Shown piece by piece: positions 1 to 9,124 of a DNA stretch of 64,000 nt (positions within the stretch are counted from its first letter, which is position 1; every line of letters starts with the position of its first letter). The stretch comes from Betaproteobacteria bacterium (GTDB lineage Bacteria > Pseudomonadota > Gammaproteobacteria > Burkholderiales > SG8-41). The notes under the pieces were generated by a model. That model had not been told where the DNA came from, did not search any database, and saw only the letters and a program-made list of their open reading frames with translations. Where the stretch lies: contig JANYDM010000095.1 in NCBI GenBank assembly GCA_025363575.1, positions 3,189 to 67,188 on the forward strand. Reading direction: 5' to 3'. Position numbers and translations under genes: made by a program.

Positions 1-369
1 CCAGCCCGGCTGTTCCTGTTTCACGTTGTGGATGAAGCCGTAGCAATCGTTGTTGGTGCCGGCGAGCGAGCCATCCGGCCTGACGACCACGCAGCTGATC
101 GCGCCTATGCTTTTCGCCAGAGCGTCGACTTCATCGACGGCGGTCATCGCCGCCTGCTTGTGCGGGAGCGTGAGATTGCAACCGGCAAAGCCGAGCGGAT
201 GCAGCGCGCGCAGCGCCGCTGCCAGTTGCGCGGGCGGAATCGCCAACGGCACATAGGTTCCAGCCAGCGCGTGCTGCTTGAACCAATAGTTGTGCAGCAG
301 CGGCGAGCGCGAATGCATGATGGGCCAGCCCATGACGCCCGCGAGCAGAAAACGGTCTTGATTTGCCAT
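1..369 (-). CDS. aroE: Shikimate dehydrogenase, N-terminal part (cut by window edge)
   Basis: NADPH-dependent reduction of 3-dehydroshikimate to shikimate in the cytoplasmic aromatic amino acid pathway. Reading the minus strand from the ATG at 367-369 gives 123 residues beginning MANQDRFLLAGVMGWPIMHS. The shikimate-binding signature GWPIMHSRSPLLHNYW is at residues 14-29, the catalytic-lysine segment NLTLPHK lies near residue 65, and TNNDCYGF is near residue 110. These mark the substrate-binding half of AroE. The frame is open to the window edge, so the NADP-binding C-terminal half lies outside. It is divergent from the Bug receptor that starts at 458. The identification rests on several family motifs in one frame. 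Confidence 0.93.
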   Translation of the reverse strand, partial: MANQDRFLLAGVMGWPIMHSRSPLLHNYWFKQHALAGTYVPLAIPPAQLAAALRALHPLGFAGCNLTLPHKQAAMTAVDEVDALAKSIGAISCVVVRPDGSLAGTNNDCYGFIHNVKQEQPGW

Positions 370-457
370 CGGCGTATTTTCGCATGCCGGGAACATCGAC
401 AGGCTGGCGCTGCATGGCGGTGAAGACCATCCGGAAGAAATGATGTAAGGTCTCGCC

Positions 458-1489
458 ATGGTCCAATTCACCGATGCAGGCATGGGAGGTAAAGCGTCGT
501 TGGCGATTTCCATCGTCGCATTCACGCTCGTTTTGACTACACGCGCGTACGCTGCAGATGCATCTTCGCAGCGTCTAAGCAAAGCCGACGACTATCCGCA
601 CAAAGCCATCCGCGTCATCGATCCATTTCCCGCTGCCGGCGCCGGCGACATCATCGCGCGCACGGTCGGCCAGAAGTTCGCTGAGCGCAACGGGCAGGCG
701 TTTGTCGTCGATAACCGTCCAGGTGCCGGCGGCAACGTCGCCGCGGAACTGGCGGCGAAGGCAATGCCTGACGGCTATACGTTGTTCGACGTGATCGTAT
801 ATTCACTCGCGCCCAGTGTAAGCCTGTATTCCAAGGCGGCATTCGACCCGATGAAGGACTTCGCATACATCACGTTGCTCGCCGGCGGATCGTTCGTCAT
901 CGTCGCTTATCCGTCGTTCCCCGCCAAAACCATTCCTGAACTCGTCGCGCTCGCCAAATCGCAGCCGGGCAAAATCGGTTACGGCTCGTCGGGCGTGGGC
1001 GGCCCGGTGCATATCGCGGGTGAATTGTTCAAGAGCCGCGCGGGCATCAACCTGCTGCATGTTCCCTACAAAGGCGCCGCGCCTATCATGACGGCGGTCG
1101 CGAGCGGTGAAGTGCAGATCGGCATTCCGAGCGTCGCCGGCGCATTGCCGCTGATCAAAGCAGGACGCGTCGTGCCTATCGCAGTGCTTGGCGGACAGCG
1201 CACGAAGACATTGCCGTACGTCCCTACGATCGCCGAGTCCGGCTACCCCGGTTACGATTTCACGCCGTGGTACGGCATCGCAGCACCTGCGGGCACACCT
1301 GCTGCCATCGTGCGCGGTCTAAACATCGAGCTCGGAAAAATTGTTCAGCTGCCGGAAATACAGGCGTCGCTCGCGGCCGCGGGCCTTGATGCAGCCAGCA
1401 GCACGCCTGAACAGTTGCGAGAAATCGTGCGCGAGGCGATTGCGACGTGCGCGAAGATCATCAAGGACGTCGGTATCAGGATTGACTAG
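458..1489 (+). CDS. Bug/TctC-type periplasmic solute receptor
   Basis: Predicted periplasmic binding protein of the tripartite tricarboxylate transporter (Bug) family, which captures small carboxylates or related solutes. The 343 residues start with a secretion signal (hydrophobic stretch ending TTRAYA near residue 30). Family landmarks follow in order: KAIRVIDPFPAAGAGD, VVDNRPGAGG, DGYTLF, the SSGVGGPVHIAGE loop, HVPYKG, and TIAESGYPGYDF near the C-terminal lobe. A second ATG at 482 would give a shorter, more usual signal peptide, so the start is uncertain. The next gene converges on it. No TctA or TctB membrane gene lies nearby, so the ligand and partner cannot be named. Confidence 0.9.
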   Translation: MVQFTDAGMGGKASLAISIVAFTLVLTTRAYAADASSQRLSKADDYPHKAIRVIDPFPAAGAGDIIARTVGQKFAERNGQAFVVDNRPGAGGNVAAELAAKAMPDGYTLFDVIVYSLAPSVSLYSKAAFDPMKDFAYITLLAGGSFVIVAYPSFPAKTIPELVALAKSQPGKIGYGSSGVGGPVHIAGELFKSRAGINLLHVPYKGAAPIMTAVASGEVQIGIPSVAGALPLIKAGRVVPIAVLGGQRTKTLPYVPTIAESGYPGYDFTPWYGIAAPAGTPAAIVRGLNIELGKIVQLPEIQASLAAAGLDAASSTPEQLREIVREAIATCAKIIKDVGIRID

Positions 1490-1493
1490 CGAT

Positions 1494-2663
1494 TTATTTC
1501 TCCTGCGCGGCCTCGCTATTGATACCCATCTGCAACGTCGAATTGCGCAAGGGAGCGTACGATCGCTGACGCCTGGCAAGGTAGTGGCCGAACACAGGCG
1601 GCAGTTGCGCATAGGGTGTTGCGACACCAAGCTTCAGCGCGGCATCGAGCGGCCAGTTGGGATTGACCAGATATTCTCGCCCCAGCGCGACGAGATCGGC
1701 TTCGCCCTCCCTTAATATGGCTTCGGCCTGGTCGGCATGCACGATCATGCCGACGGCCATCGATTTCACGCCGGATTCCTGGCGAATCGCTTTGGCGTAC
1801 TTCACCTGATAGCCATAGCAGACTGGATTGTTGGAAGGCTGTGTGTCCGACATGCCGCCGGCACTGCAGTCGATGACGTCGACACCATGCTTGCCGAGCA
1901 CGCGCGCAAGCTCGACACTGTTCTCGATTGTCCAACCAGTTTCGTCCGCCGCTGATACGCGCAGGAATAGCGGCTTGTGGTCAGGCCAGTGCTGCCGCAC
2001 ACCTTGCGCCACTTCGACCGCGAAGCGCATCCGGTTTTCCATCGAACCGCCATATTGGTCAGTGCGTTGATTTGCAGTAGCAGACAGGAATTGGTGAATG
2101 AGATAGCCGTGTGCGCCGTGGATCTCCATCACGTCGAAACCAGCCTCGTCGGCGCGGCGTGCACCCTGCGACCACGCGTCGACCATTTCTGCGATGTCCG
2201 AGTGCGTCATTTCGCGTGGCGACTCGTAATTCTCGTCGTGCTTGATGGCGCTGGGGGCGATGAGTTCCCACGGCTCGCCATGATCGACTCCCGGAACGTC
2301 GCGCAAAGGAATTCGTCCCTCCCATGGCACCGAGCGGCGCGCCTTGCGGCCGGAATGTCCGAGTTGGATGCCGCAAGCGGCGCCGTAGCTCTTTACCAGA
2401 TCGACGATGCGCCGCATGCCAGGCACAAACTCGTCTTTCCACAGCCCGAGATCGCGCGGCGTCGAGCAGCCGCGTGGATCGATCTTGGTCGATTCGACGA
2501 ACACCAGCCCGGCGCCGCCGACCGCAAACTTCGCAAGGTGCGCGAGATGCGTGTCGTTGGTGTAGCCGTTGGCAGCGTTGTAAGTGAGCATCGGCGAAAG
2601 CACGATGCGGTTGCGAAGTGTCAGGCCGCGTATGGTGAGCGGCGAAAACAGCAGCGTTTCCAT
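1494..2663 (-). CDS. NADH:flavin oxidoreductase, Old Yellow Enzyme family (YqjM-like)
   Basis: FMN-dependent ene-reductase that would reduce activated carbon-carbon double bonds with NAD(P)H in the cytoplasm. The 389-residue protein has the TIM-barrel landmarks of the family: LSPMLTYNA near residue 22, QLGHSGRKA at 100-108, the substrate-binding HGAHGYLIHQFLS at 182-194, NQRTDQYGGSMENR at 198-211, and the C-terminal phosphate-binding LVALGREYLVNPNWP. Length and the LGHSGRK motif fit the YqjM/NamA class rather than plant-type OYE. It converges with the Bug gene that ends at 1489 and is divergent from the one at 2762, suggesting a shared substrate theme, but its natural substrate is unknown. 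Confidence 0.93.
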   Translation of the reverse strand: METLLFSPLTIRGLTLRNRIVLSPMLTYNAANGYTNDTHLAHLAKFAVGGAGLVFVESTKIDPRGCSTPRDLGLWKDEFVPGMRRIVDLVKSYGAACGIQLGHSGRKARRSVPWEGRIPLRDVPGVDHGEPWELIAPSAIKHDENYESPREMTHSDIAEMVDAWSQGARRADEAGFDVMEIHGAHGYLIHQFLSATANQRTDQYGGSMENRMRFAVEVAQGVRQHWPDHKPLFLRVSAADETGWTIENSVELARVLGKHGVDVIDCSAGGMSDTQPSNNPVCYGYQVKYAKAIRQESGVKSMAVGMIVHADQAEAILREGEADLVALGREYLVNPNWPLDAALKLGVATPYAQLPPVFGHYLARRQRSYAPLRNSTLQMGINSEAAQEK

Positions 2664-2761
2664 GAACCGATTAGTCCCCAGTGATCGTCTGCGTATTCTA
2701 CCTGCCGCGCTTCGTCCGCGAAAAAGCTACACTACGCTTTCCCGATTGCTGAAAATCTCGC

Positions 2762-3733
2762 ATGCCATTACGACTCGCCCGAGCCAGCGTCTCTATTGTA
2801 TTCCTGGCGCTACTTGGCTCCTATGCATCCGCTCAGACGTATCCCGCCAAACCCATCCGCATAATCGTCGGCGCGGGTTCCGGCGGTGGCGTGGATACGA
2901 TCTCGCGTCTTGTCGGCCAGAAGCTCGATGAAGTGTGGCGGCAGCAGGTCGTGGTCGAGGATAGGCCAGGTGCGGGCGGTGCGGTCGGCAGTGATCTGGT
3001 CGCGAAGTCGCCGCCGGATGGCTACACGTTGTTGACGATGAGTATTTCCTACGCGGTCATTCCGGCATCGCATAAGAACCTCAGCTACGACCCGATCCGC
3101 GATTTCATTCCGGTCGCAGTGCTGGTGAACAGCCCTAACATTCTCGTCGTCCATCCGTCGCTGCCGGCGAAGTCGGTGAAAGAGTTGATCGCATTGGCCA
3201 AAGCGCATCCGGGCGAGCTTACGTACGCGTCATCGGGGAATGGCGGCGCGGCTAACCTTGTGCTCGAGGCGTTCAAGCTCGCGACGGGTACGGATATCGT
3301 CCACATTCCTTATAAGGGCACAGCGCCCGGAGTAATCGACGCGATCGCGGGCCGCATTTCTCTGACGGCGTGCGCCATCGTCTCGGGTCTCGACTATGCG
3401 AAGCAGGGGAAGCTGCGGGCATTGGCAACTGTAGGCGCCAAGCGCGCGAGCGCAGCGCCGGATCTGCCGACAGTCGCAGAGGCGGGCGTGCCCGGCTATG
3501 CAGTCGACGTGTGGTACGCGATGTTCGCCCCGGCGGCAGTGCCGGGCCCCGTGCTCGCGAAGTTGAACGGCGAGATTACAAAGATACTTTACACGCCGGA
3601 AATGAAAGCGCGGTTGGCTGTAATCGGACTTGAACCCGCCGCTGAGCCGCTCGATAAAACGAACGCATATATCAAAGCAGAGGTCGCTAAATGGATGAAG
3701 GTCGTCACCGCAGCGAAGATCACTGCGGAATGA
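2762..3733 (+). CDS. Bug/TctC-type periplasmic solute receptor
   Basis: A 323-residue receptor of the Bug family. It has a clean signal peptide (residues 1-24, ending SYASAQ) and the standard landmarks YPAKPIRIIVGAGSGGG, VVEDRPGAGGAVG, DGYTLL, SSGNGGAANLV, HIPYKG and PTVAEAGVPGYAV. Its TGA stop overlaps the ATG of the amidase at 3730 (ATGA), so the two are almost certainly co-transcribed and translationally coupled. That pairing suggests the receptor captures an amide or a related acid that the amidase processes. This is inference from the layout only. Confidence 0.92.
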   Translation: MPLRLARASVSIVFLALLGSYASAQTYPAKPIRIIVGAGSGGGVDTISRLVGQKLDEVWRQQVVVEDRPGAGGAVGSDLVAKSPPDGYTLLTMSISYAVIPASHKNLSYDPIRDFIPVAVLVNSPNILVVHPSLPAKSVKELIALAKAHPGELTYASSGNGGAANLVLEAFKLATGTDIVHIPYKGTAPGVIDAIAGRISLTACAIVSGLDYAKQGKLRALATVGAKRASAAPDLPTVAEAGVPGYAVDVWYAMFAPAAVPGPVLAKLNGEITKILYTPEMKARLAVIGLEPAAEPLDKTNAYIKAEVAKWMKVVTAAKITAE

Positions 3734-5064
3734 ATAGTTTTGCGCGCGCGGTTCCCGAAATGCTCACCGGCAAACTCACGCCGCGAGATTTACTCGAACG
3801 TTGTCTGGAGCGCGTCACCGCGCGCGACGGCGAAGTCAAAGCGTTCGTCACCTTGAATATCGAAGGTGCGCGCGCCGCAGCCGATGCGGCGACTGCACGG
3901 TATCGCGCGGGAAAACCGCTGTCGAGCGTCGACGGTTGTCCGGTCGGCATCAAAGACATCATGGACACGTTCGATCTGCCGACGCAGATGGGTAGTCCTG
4001 CATTCAAAGGATGGCAGCCGGCGTACGACGCTGCGTGCGTGCACGCGCTGCGCCAGGGCGGTGCGGTGATCGTCGGCAAGACGGTGACGACGGCATTTGC
4101 ATGCGGTTCGACTAACGTGACGCGCAATCCGCACGATGAAACGCGCACGCCGGGTGGGTCGTCGAGCGGCTCGGCTGCGGCGGTAGGTGCCGGCATGGTG
4201 CCGGTCGCGCTGGGCACGCAGACACAAGGCTCGGTGCTGCGGCCGGCGGCATACTGCGGCGCGTTCGGCTTCAAGCCGACGCATGGCGTGCTGCCGATGC
4301 AGGGCGTGCATCCGATCACGCTGACGCACGATCATCTCGGCGTGATCGGCGCGACATTGGATGACGTATGGCGCATCGCGTCGCATATTTCGCTCGCGCA
4401 GGGCAGTCCGGGTTCAGCGCCGCTCGACGGCGCTGCCGAGGCGCCGCCAGCCGCGCGCAAGCCGCGCCGCCTGATACGCCTTCATCTGCAGGCGTGGGAA
4501 AAAGAGGTCGAGCCGGCGACACGCGACGCATTCGAAGCGATGATAGAGAGACTAAAGCGCGAGGGTGTCGAAATCGTCGATCGCAATTCAAGCAAGGACG
4601 TCGCTGAATTCGAGCGCGCGCTCGACGGCGGATATATCGAGCGCTCAATCGAGCTGACGACTTACGAAATGAAATGGCCGTACGAGCAATACGTTAAAAA
4701 ATTCGGCGACCTGCTCGAAAAGCGCGTGCTCGATCGCATGGCGGTTGCCGCGACCATGACGCCGGCGCATTACGCGGGCCTGCTCGCCGGCCGGCTTGCC
4801 ATGCGCGAGCAGGCGCACAAAACATTGGCGGGCAGCGACGGCTTCATTACATTGACTGCGCCGAGCCCGGCGCCCGTCGCGCGCGACCACACCGGTAGCC
4901 GCGCTTATCAAATCTATGCGACGTTCCTCGGCATTCCGGCGTTCAGCCTGCCGCTGCTGACGGTCGACAAGATGCCGCTTGGCGTTCAGCTCATAGGCGT
5001 TGCGGGTGAGGACGGTTCGCTGGCTGCGACGGCTCACTGGTTGACCCAGGCGATCGGAAGGTAG
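3730..5064 (+). CDS. Amidase (amidase-signature family)
   Basis: Hydrolyses an amide to acid plus ammonia through a Ser-cisSer-Lys triad. In the 444-residue product, counted from the ATG at 3730, I see Lys75 in PVGIKDIMD, the Gly/Ser-rich stretch PGGSSSGSAAAVGAG at 141-155, and the nucleophile region TQTQGSVLRPAAYCG with Ser168. An in-frame ATG at 3691 would add 13 residues, but it lies inside the upstream Bug gene; the ATGA overlap at 3730 is the better start. There is no signal peptide, so it is cytoplasmic. The substrate is unknown; GatA is excluded by the single-gene context without gatB or gatC. Confidence 0.9.
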   Translation: MNSFARAVPEMLTGKLTPRDLLERCLERVTARDGEVKAFVTLNIEGARAAADAATARYRAGKPLSSVDGCPVGIKDIMDTFDLPTQMGSPAFKGWQPAYDAACVHALRQGGAVIVGKTVTTAFACGSTNVTRNPHDETRTPGGSSSGSAAAVGAGMVPVALGTQTQGSVLRPAAYCGAFGFKPTHGVLPMQGVHPITLTHDHLGVIGATLDDVWRIASHISLAQGSPGSAPLDGAAEAPPAARKPRRLIRLHLQAWEKEVEPATRDAFEAMIERLKREGVEIVDRNSSKDVAEFERALDGGYIERSIELTTYEMKWPYEQYVKKFGDLLEKRVLDRMAVAATMTPAHYAGLLAGRLAMREQAHKTLAGSDGFITLTAPSPAPVARDHTGSRAYQIYATFLGIPAFSLPLLTVDKMPLGVQLIGVAGEDGSLAATAHWLTQAIGR

Positions 5065-5105
5065 CGTGGACCATTGGAAACTATCTCAAAATTCCAAATC
5101 AGTTT

Positions 5106-5190
5106 TAGCCGCAGATAAACGCAGATAAGAACGCAAGCAAAATCGATCTGATCGTTTTTCCGGATTTGCGTCGGCGTTTATCTGCGGCTA
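5106..5190. repeat. Dispersed inverted repeat, family A (GATAAACGC type), copy 1
   Basis: The left arm TAGCCGCAGATAAACGCAG (5106-5124) is matched in 18 of 19 positions by the reverse complement of the right arm at 5172-5190. A spacer of about 47 bases separates them. The element lies between two convergent genes, so the transcript hairpin could end transcription from both sides. Related copies occur near 11256 and 24678. Confidence 0.85.
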
Positions 5191-5211
5191 CAAAGTGATT
5201 TTTCGAGTGCC

Positions 5212-6153
5212 CTAGTTCTTGATTTGATAACGCCGTTCAGGCGGCGTGCCTGCAGCGTAGTGGTTTGTTTCCAGAGCGGGAACGGAGACTTCGTTGCAGA
5301 CCTTGCGCACGCTGAACGCTTCCAGCGGCGGCTTCCAGCCTGTTTTCAACTCGCACACCACTTCGACGCAGCTGATCTGCTTGAGCCACGAGCAGACTTT
5401 GACGTCGGAGCCGTCGGCTTTCTTGATTTCGGTCAGGAACGGCGCGCCTTCGTAGTACGGCTTGTTGGTGCCGGCTTCCGAATTGACGTCCTGCAGGACG
5501 GTATAGAAACTGCCGTTCACCCGCAGAAATCCCAGCACCTTTTCCATGAAGAGCGACAGGTCGACCGCGTAGGAAAAGCCGCCGATCACGTCGGTGATGA
5601 GCCGGAACTGACCGAGCTCGTTCAAGGAATATTCGCGCAACCGGCGGCTGTACAGGTACTGCGCCTGATCCGGTTCCAGCGCCGCCGCCGATTTGAGCCA
5701 GCCGGGTGTGCGGCGGTCTTCGATCGACATCGCAACGGTTCGCGCTTTTTTGCCGCGGCGCGCGCGGTCATCCCAGTGCGAAATATCGTAAGCGGGGCTG
5801 TAGTAATCCAGTATTGCATTGCCTTCGCCGGCGCCGATGTCAAGCCAGCGGTCCTGCGGCGCGAGGGCCGCGAGACTCGCGTCGAAGCCTGCAGCCAGCG
5901 CCCGGGCGTAGTCGTCCAGCGATCTGTTCACGGTGTAGTTCTCGTCGCGCTTCGCCTGATAGATGCTTTCCTGCTTGACGATTTCCTCGGCGATTCCCGG
6001 GGTGAATTTTTGCTGGGCCTGTGCGTCGTCCGGTCGCGGCGCGAGCATAACGATCAGCGCGAGGCTGGACAGTGCGGTCTTGTTCAAAGTTCTCCTCGGT
6101 CCTGGTTCCGGGCGCATCGATGCGGCGCCTTTGTCAACGGGCACTGCCTGCAT
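5212..6153 (-). CDS. Exported protein with a class I methyltransferase-like domain
   Basis: Function not established. The 313-residue product has an N-terminal hydrophobic segment (TALSSLALIVMLAPRPDDAQA, split here for length: about residues 26-46) that resembles a secretion signal. Downstream, the segment RWLDIGAGEGNAILDY near residue 102 looks like the S-adenosylmethionine-binding motif I. A later LFMEKVLGFLRVNGSFY segment resembles the end of a Rossmann methyltransferase core. An alternative ATG at 6117 removes 12 residues and gives a more normal signal peptide. If truly exported it would not meet SAM, which is odd; it may be a non-catalytic relative or be anchored facing the cytoplasm. 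Confidence 0.7.
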   Translation of the reverse strand: MQAVPVDKGAASMRPEPGPRRTLNKTALSSLALIVMLAPRPDDAQAQQKFTPGIAEEIVKQESIYQAKRDENYTVNRSLDDYARALAAGFDASLAALAPQDRWLDIGAGEGNAILDYYSPAYDISHWDDRARRGKKARTVAMSIEDRRTPGWLKSAAALEPDQAQYLYSRRLREYSLNELGQFRLITDVIGGFSYAVDLSLFMEKVLGFLRVNGSFYTVLQDVNSEAGTNKPYYEGAPFLTEIKKADGSDVKVCSWLKQISCVEVVCELKTGWKPPLEAFSVRKVCNEVSVPALETNHYAAGTPPERRYQIKN

Positions 6154-6228
6154 TTGAAATGATACACAGGTCGAGGTTCCGCGGGAAAGCGCGACCGGCT
6201 GCCGCCCTTTAGAAAAAAGTGATAACAG

Positions 6229-7146
6229 TCACTTCTTTTTTGCACCGAAAAGTCTGGCGCTGCCCGGCGCTTCGACGAAGCTTGCCCACGCATAATCATA
6301 TTTTCCGGTGATGCCCAGGCTGAAGGCGGCGGCAGTCAACGCGCTGACGAAACTGATCTGCAGCTCCTCAGTAGCGCGTTCAGAATCGGAAGGATACTGC
6401 GCGTCTTCGTGCGCGGCGTCCTTAATGGAGATTTCCGCGATGCCGCTGCGGATGTAGCGAAAAAAGTAATCGCGGTCGTTCGCAGCCGACACATGCGGGT
6501 CGGCGCCGAGCACGATGACGGGCTTGCCGATCCGGCGCAGAAAATTCGGCAGCTCGGGGCCGATGCCCGCGGGATCGAGCAGGATGCCGCCGATGGCGGG
6601 CGCGCCTTCAGCCAGCGCGATGGCCACCGCCGAACCGCCGTACGAATGGCCGGCGAGCACGATGCGGCCAGCGTCTATCCGCCGGTCGAGCATTTCCGGC
6701 GCCCGGTAAATGGCCGCCGCAATTCTTGCGAGCGTCTTGCCGTTCTCAAGCCAGGGCCCTTCCCTGGGCAATTGCACGGTAAGGCAATGTATACCCCACG
6801 TCGCAAGGTGCAGGCACTGAAATGCGTGATCGTCTTTCGAACTGTCGAGACCGTGAAGCAGAATGACCAGCGGCGCTTTTTCCGCTGGCGCGCTCAAATA
6901 CAGGTCTGTGCTGACGTGTTCGCCCGGCGCCAGCGTCAGGACATGGTTCTCATGCGTCGTCACGGTAAACGGCCCGCGCATCCTGAATTGGTCGAGGTCC
7001 GCCTTGTGCTCGACCAAATAGCGGTCGAGTTCGGCGACGCTGGCGGGGCGCAACGACGTGATTCCGGTGTGCGGCAAGCGCGTGCAGCCGTCGAGCAGCG
7101 CAAGCCACACGACCGCAAGCAGGGTGCAACGTACGAGTGTCGTCAA
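6229..7146 (-). CDS. Alpha/beta-hydrolase lipoprotein
   Basis: A predicted membrane-anchored serine hydrolase of 305 residues. The N-terminus has a lipobox-like LALLDGC with the acylated cysteine near residue 21. The fold signature includes VILLHGLDSSKDD (oxyanion region) and the nucleophile elbow GHSYGGSA near residue 167. ILLDPAGIGPELP and an Asp/His-containing C-terminal segment (KDAAHEDAQYP) could supply the rest of the triad. It could be a lipase, esterase or dienelactone-hydrolase-like enzyme; the substrate is not evident. It is divergent from the ABC receptor at 7307 and about 75 bases downstream of the 5212-6153 gene start, with an independent reading frame. Confidence 0.82.
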   Translation of the reverse strand: MTTLVRCTLLAVVWLALLDGCTRLPHTGITSLRPASVAELDRYLVEHKADLDQFRMRGPFTVTTHENHVLTLAPGEHVSTDLYLSAPAEKAPLVILLHGLDSSKDDHAFQCLHLATWGIHCLTVQLPREGPWLENGKTLARIAAAIYRAPEMLDRRIDAGRIVLAGHSYGGSAVAIALAEGAPAIGGILLDPAGIGPELPNFLRRIGKPVIVLGADPHVSAANDRDYFFRYIRSGIAEISIKDAAHEDAQYPSDSERATEELQISFVSALTAAAFSLGITGKYDYAWASFVEAPGSARLFGAKKK

Positions 7147-7306
7147 TTCCGGTTGCCGGTTTTACGTCTGACCCGATAATACGACATCCCGCAGCTTCGA
7201 CCGGCGGCAAATTAAGCGGCGCGCGTGTGGAAAAAGTCGCGCGGCAACGGGCGGTCGAGCAGGTAAAATCTGGTCGCATAAGACCGCTTCTGGGAGGGAA
7301 ATTCGC

Positions 7307-8302
7307 ATGAATGCTCGACGCAGACTTGTGCTCGCACTGGGGGCGGGCGCGCTCACGGCGCCGTGGGTCGCAATCGCCCAACCGAAAGGGCGCGTATACC
7401 GCGTCGGCCTGCTCGCGGCCGGTAGCCAGCTCAACAGCATCAATCTCTACGACGCGTTTGCAAACGGGTTGAGGGACCTCGGTTACGTCGAGGGAAAGAA
7501 CCTCGTGCTCGAGCGCCGTTTTGCCGGCGGCAAGCTCGACACGCTGCCGGCGCTGGCGACTGAGCTGGCGGTGAAAAAGCTCGATGTGATTTTCGCACCA
7601 GGCAGCCCGGCGGTGCGCGCGGTCAAAGAAGCGGCGGAGAGCACACCCATAGTATTTGCGGTGGTCAACGATCCGGTCGAGCGCGGCTTCGTCGCGAGCC
7701 TCACCAAGCCCGGCGGCCGCATTACCGGCGTCACCAGCGTCGAGCGCGGATTGAGCGTGACACGCCTGCATCTGCTCAAAGAGGCGTTTCCGCGGATTTC
7801 GCACGTCGTGGTCGCCATTGCGCGCGAGCCGAGCGTCGCCGGCCAGGTTGCCGCGCAAATCGGCGAAGTCACGCAGGCGGCGAAAACCAACGGCATGCAG
7901 GTGCTCGCAATGGAAATCCGCAGCCGCAATTCGTTCGGCGATGCGAGCGAGGTGTTGCGCAAGTGGCGCGCCGACGGCATGAGCTGCCTGGACAGCGCCG
8001 GCAATTTCTACAATCGCGATGTGCTGACGGATTTCGCCGCGAAAACGAGGCTGCCCGCGATCTACACCAGTCGCGAATACGTCGACGCGGGCGGCCTCAT
8101 GAGCTATGGCGCCAACGCCGAAGCGAACTACCGGCGCGCGGCGGGTTATGTCGACAAGATTCTGAAAGGCGCGCAGCCCGCCGACCTGCCGGTCGAAACG
8201 CCGACGAAATTCGAGCTCGCGCTCAATGGCAAGACGGCGAAAGCGCTGGGCATCACGTTCCCGTCGGGAATACTGGAGAAAGCGGACCGCATCATCGAGT
8301 AA
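7307..8302 (+). CDS. ABC-type periplasmic substrate-binding protein (PF04392/TrpX-like)
   Basis: A 331-residue binding protein of the ABC_sub_bind family. It starts with a basic signal peptide (MNARRRLVLALG, cleavage after AIAQ near residue 24). Typical family text follows: GLRDLGYVEGKNLVLERRFA, ATELAVKKLDVIFAPGSPA, PIVFAVVNDPVERGFVASL, GGRITGVTS, and ending with LGITFPSGILEKADRIIE. A strong Shine-Dalgarno (GGGAGGG) lies about 11 bases before the ATG. No permease or ATPase gene accompanies it, which is common for this family in Burkholderiales. The ligand is unknown. Confidence 0.92.
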   Translation: MNARRRLVLALGAGALTAPWVAIAQPKGRVYRVGLLAAGSQLNSINLYDAFANGLRDLGYVEGKNLVLERRFAGGKLDTLPALATELAVKKLDVIFAPGSPAVRAVKEAAESTPIVFAVVNDPVERGFVASLTKPGGRITGVTSVERGLSVTRLHLLKEAFPRISHVVVAIAREPSVAGQVAAQIGEVTQAAKTNGMQVLAMEIRSRNSFGDASEVLRKWRADGMSCLDSAGNFYNRDVLTDFAAKTRLPAIYTSREYVDAGGLMSYGANAEANYRRAAGYVDKILKGAQPADLPVETPTKFELALNGKTAKALGITFPSGILEKADRIIE

Positions 8303-8376
8303 TTTCGCGCTGCTGCGCGCGCGCGGGCCGGTGCCATAGAATGTCGGCATCAGGATAAACCCCGGCGCTGCAAGCC

Positions 8377-9009
8377 ATGCTCGATTGGGCCGAATACACG
8401 AAGTTTTTTCTGGCGCTGCTGGTCATCGTCAATCCGGTCGGCGCCGTGCCGCTGTTCGTCAGCATGACAGCGCAGAATTCAGCCGCCGAACGGCGGCGCA
8501 TTGCGCGCGTGGCCAGCAGCGCGGTCGCTATCGTGCTCATCGTCGTGGCCATCGGCGGCCAGCCGCTGCTCGCTTTTTTCGGCATCTCGATCCCGTCGTT
8601 CAAGGTCGGCGGCGCAATCCTGATCCTGCTGCTCGCGATTTCGATGATGCACGCGGCGCCGACCGGCGAAAAACAAACGCCGGAAGAAGCGCGCGAGGCT
8701 GAGGACAAAGAGAGCATCGCGGTAGTGCCGCTGGCGATCCCGCTGCTGGCGGGCCCCGGCGCGATGTCGACGACGATCATATTCGCGACCGGGCGCTCTT
8801 CGCTGAGCCATATTTGCGTCATCATCATTACATGCCTGCTCGTATCGCTGACGACGTGGGCGGCATTGCGCGCGGCTACACCGGTGAGTCGGTGGCTGGG
8901 CAGGACCGGCGTCAATATCGCGATCCGCATCATGGGCCTGCTGCTCGCGGCGGTCGCGGTGGAGATTTTTACGAGCGGCATTCTCGTGCTGCTGCCGGGT
9001 TTGCGCTGA
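8377..9009 (+). CDS. MarC family integral membrane protein
   Basis: A 210-residue inner-membrane protein of the MarC/YchE family, with six predicted membrane helices. The first helix carries FFLALLVIVNPVGAVPLFVSM, the family hallmark (NPVGAVPLF). A central GPGAMSTTIIFA motif lies near residue 126 and the C-terminus is a hydrophobic GLLLAAVAVEIFTSGILVLLPG. MarC proteins are conserved but their transported substrate is not established; the old link to multiple antibiotic resistance has not held up. It stands alone between the ABC receptor and an MFS gene. Confidence 0.93.
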   Translation: MLDWAEYTKFFLALLVIVNPVGAVPLFVSMTAQNSAAERRRIARVASSAVAIVLIVVAIGGQPLLAFFGISIPSFKVGGAILILLLAISMMHAAPTGEKQTPEEAREAEDKESIAVVPLAIPLLAGPGAMSTTIIFATGRSSLSHICVIIITCLLVSLTTWAALRAATPVSRWLGRTGVNIAIRIMGLLLAAVAVEIFTSGILVLLPGLR

Positions 9010-9124
9010 CCGTTGGTTCGTAATGGGGAAGCCGCGCGCAATGCGCTAAAATGCGCGTTGAATTCGCCGCGTCCGCTCGCCGCTTTTCCTTCATTGACGT
9101 GGCGCATACATTCCGCAGATTGTG

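Noticed and set aside
3730..5064. GatA subunit of the tRNA amidotransferase
   Set aside because: No gatB or gatC; coupled to a Bug receptor instead.
6950..8350. Long open frame on the minus strand opposite the ABC receptor gene (466 residues)
   Set aside because: It lies antisense to a gene with clear family motifs and signal peptide; the translation is rich in Arg, Ala and His and has no recognisable domain.
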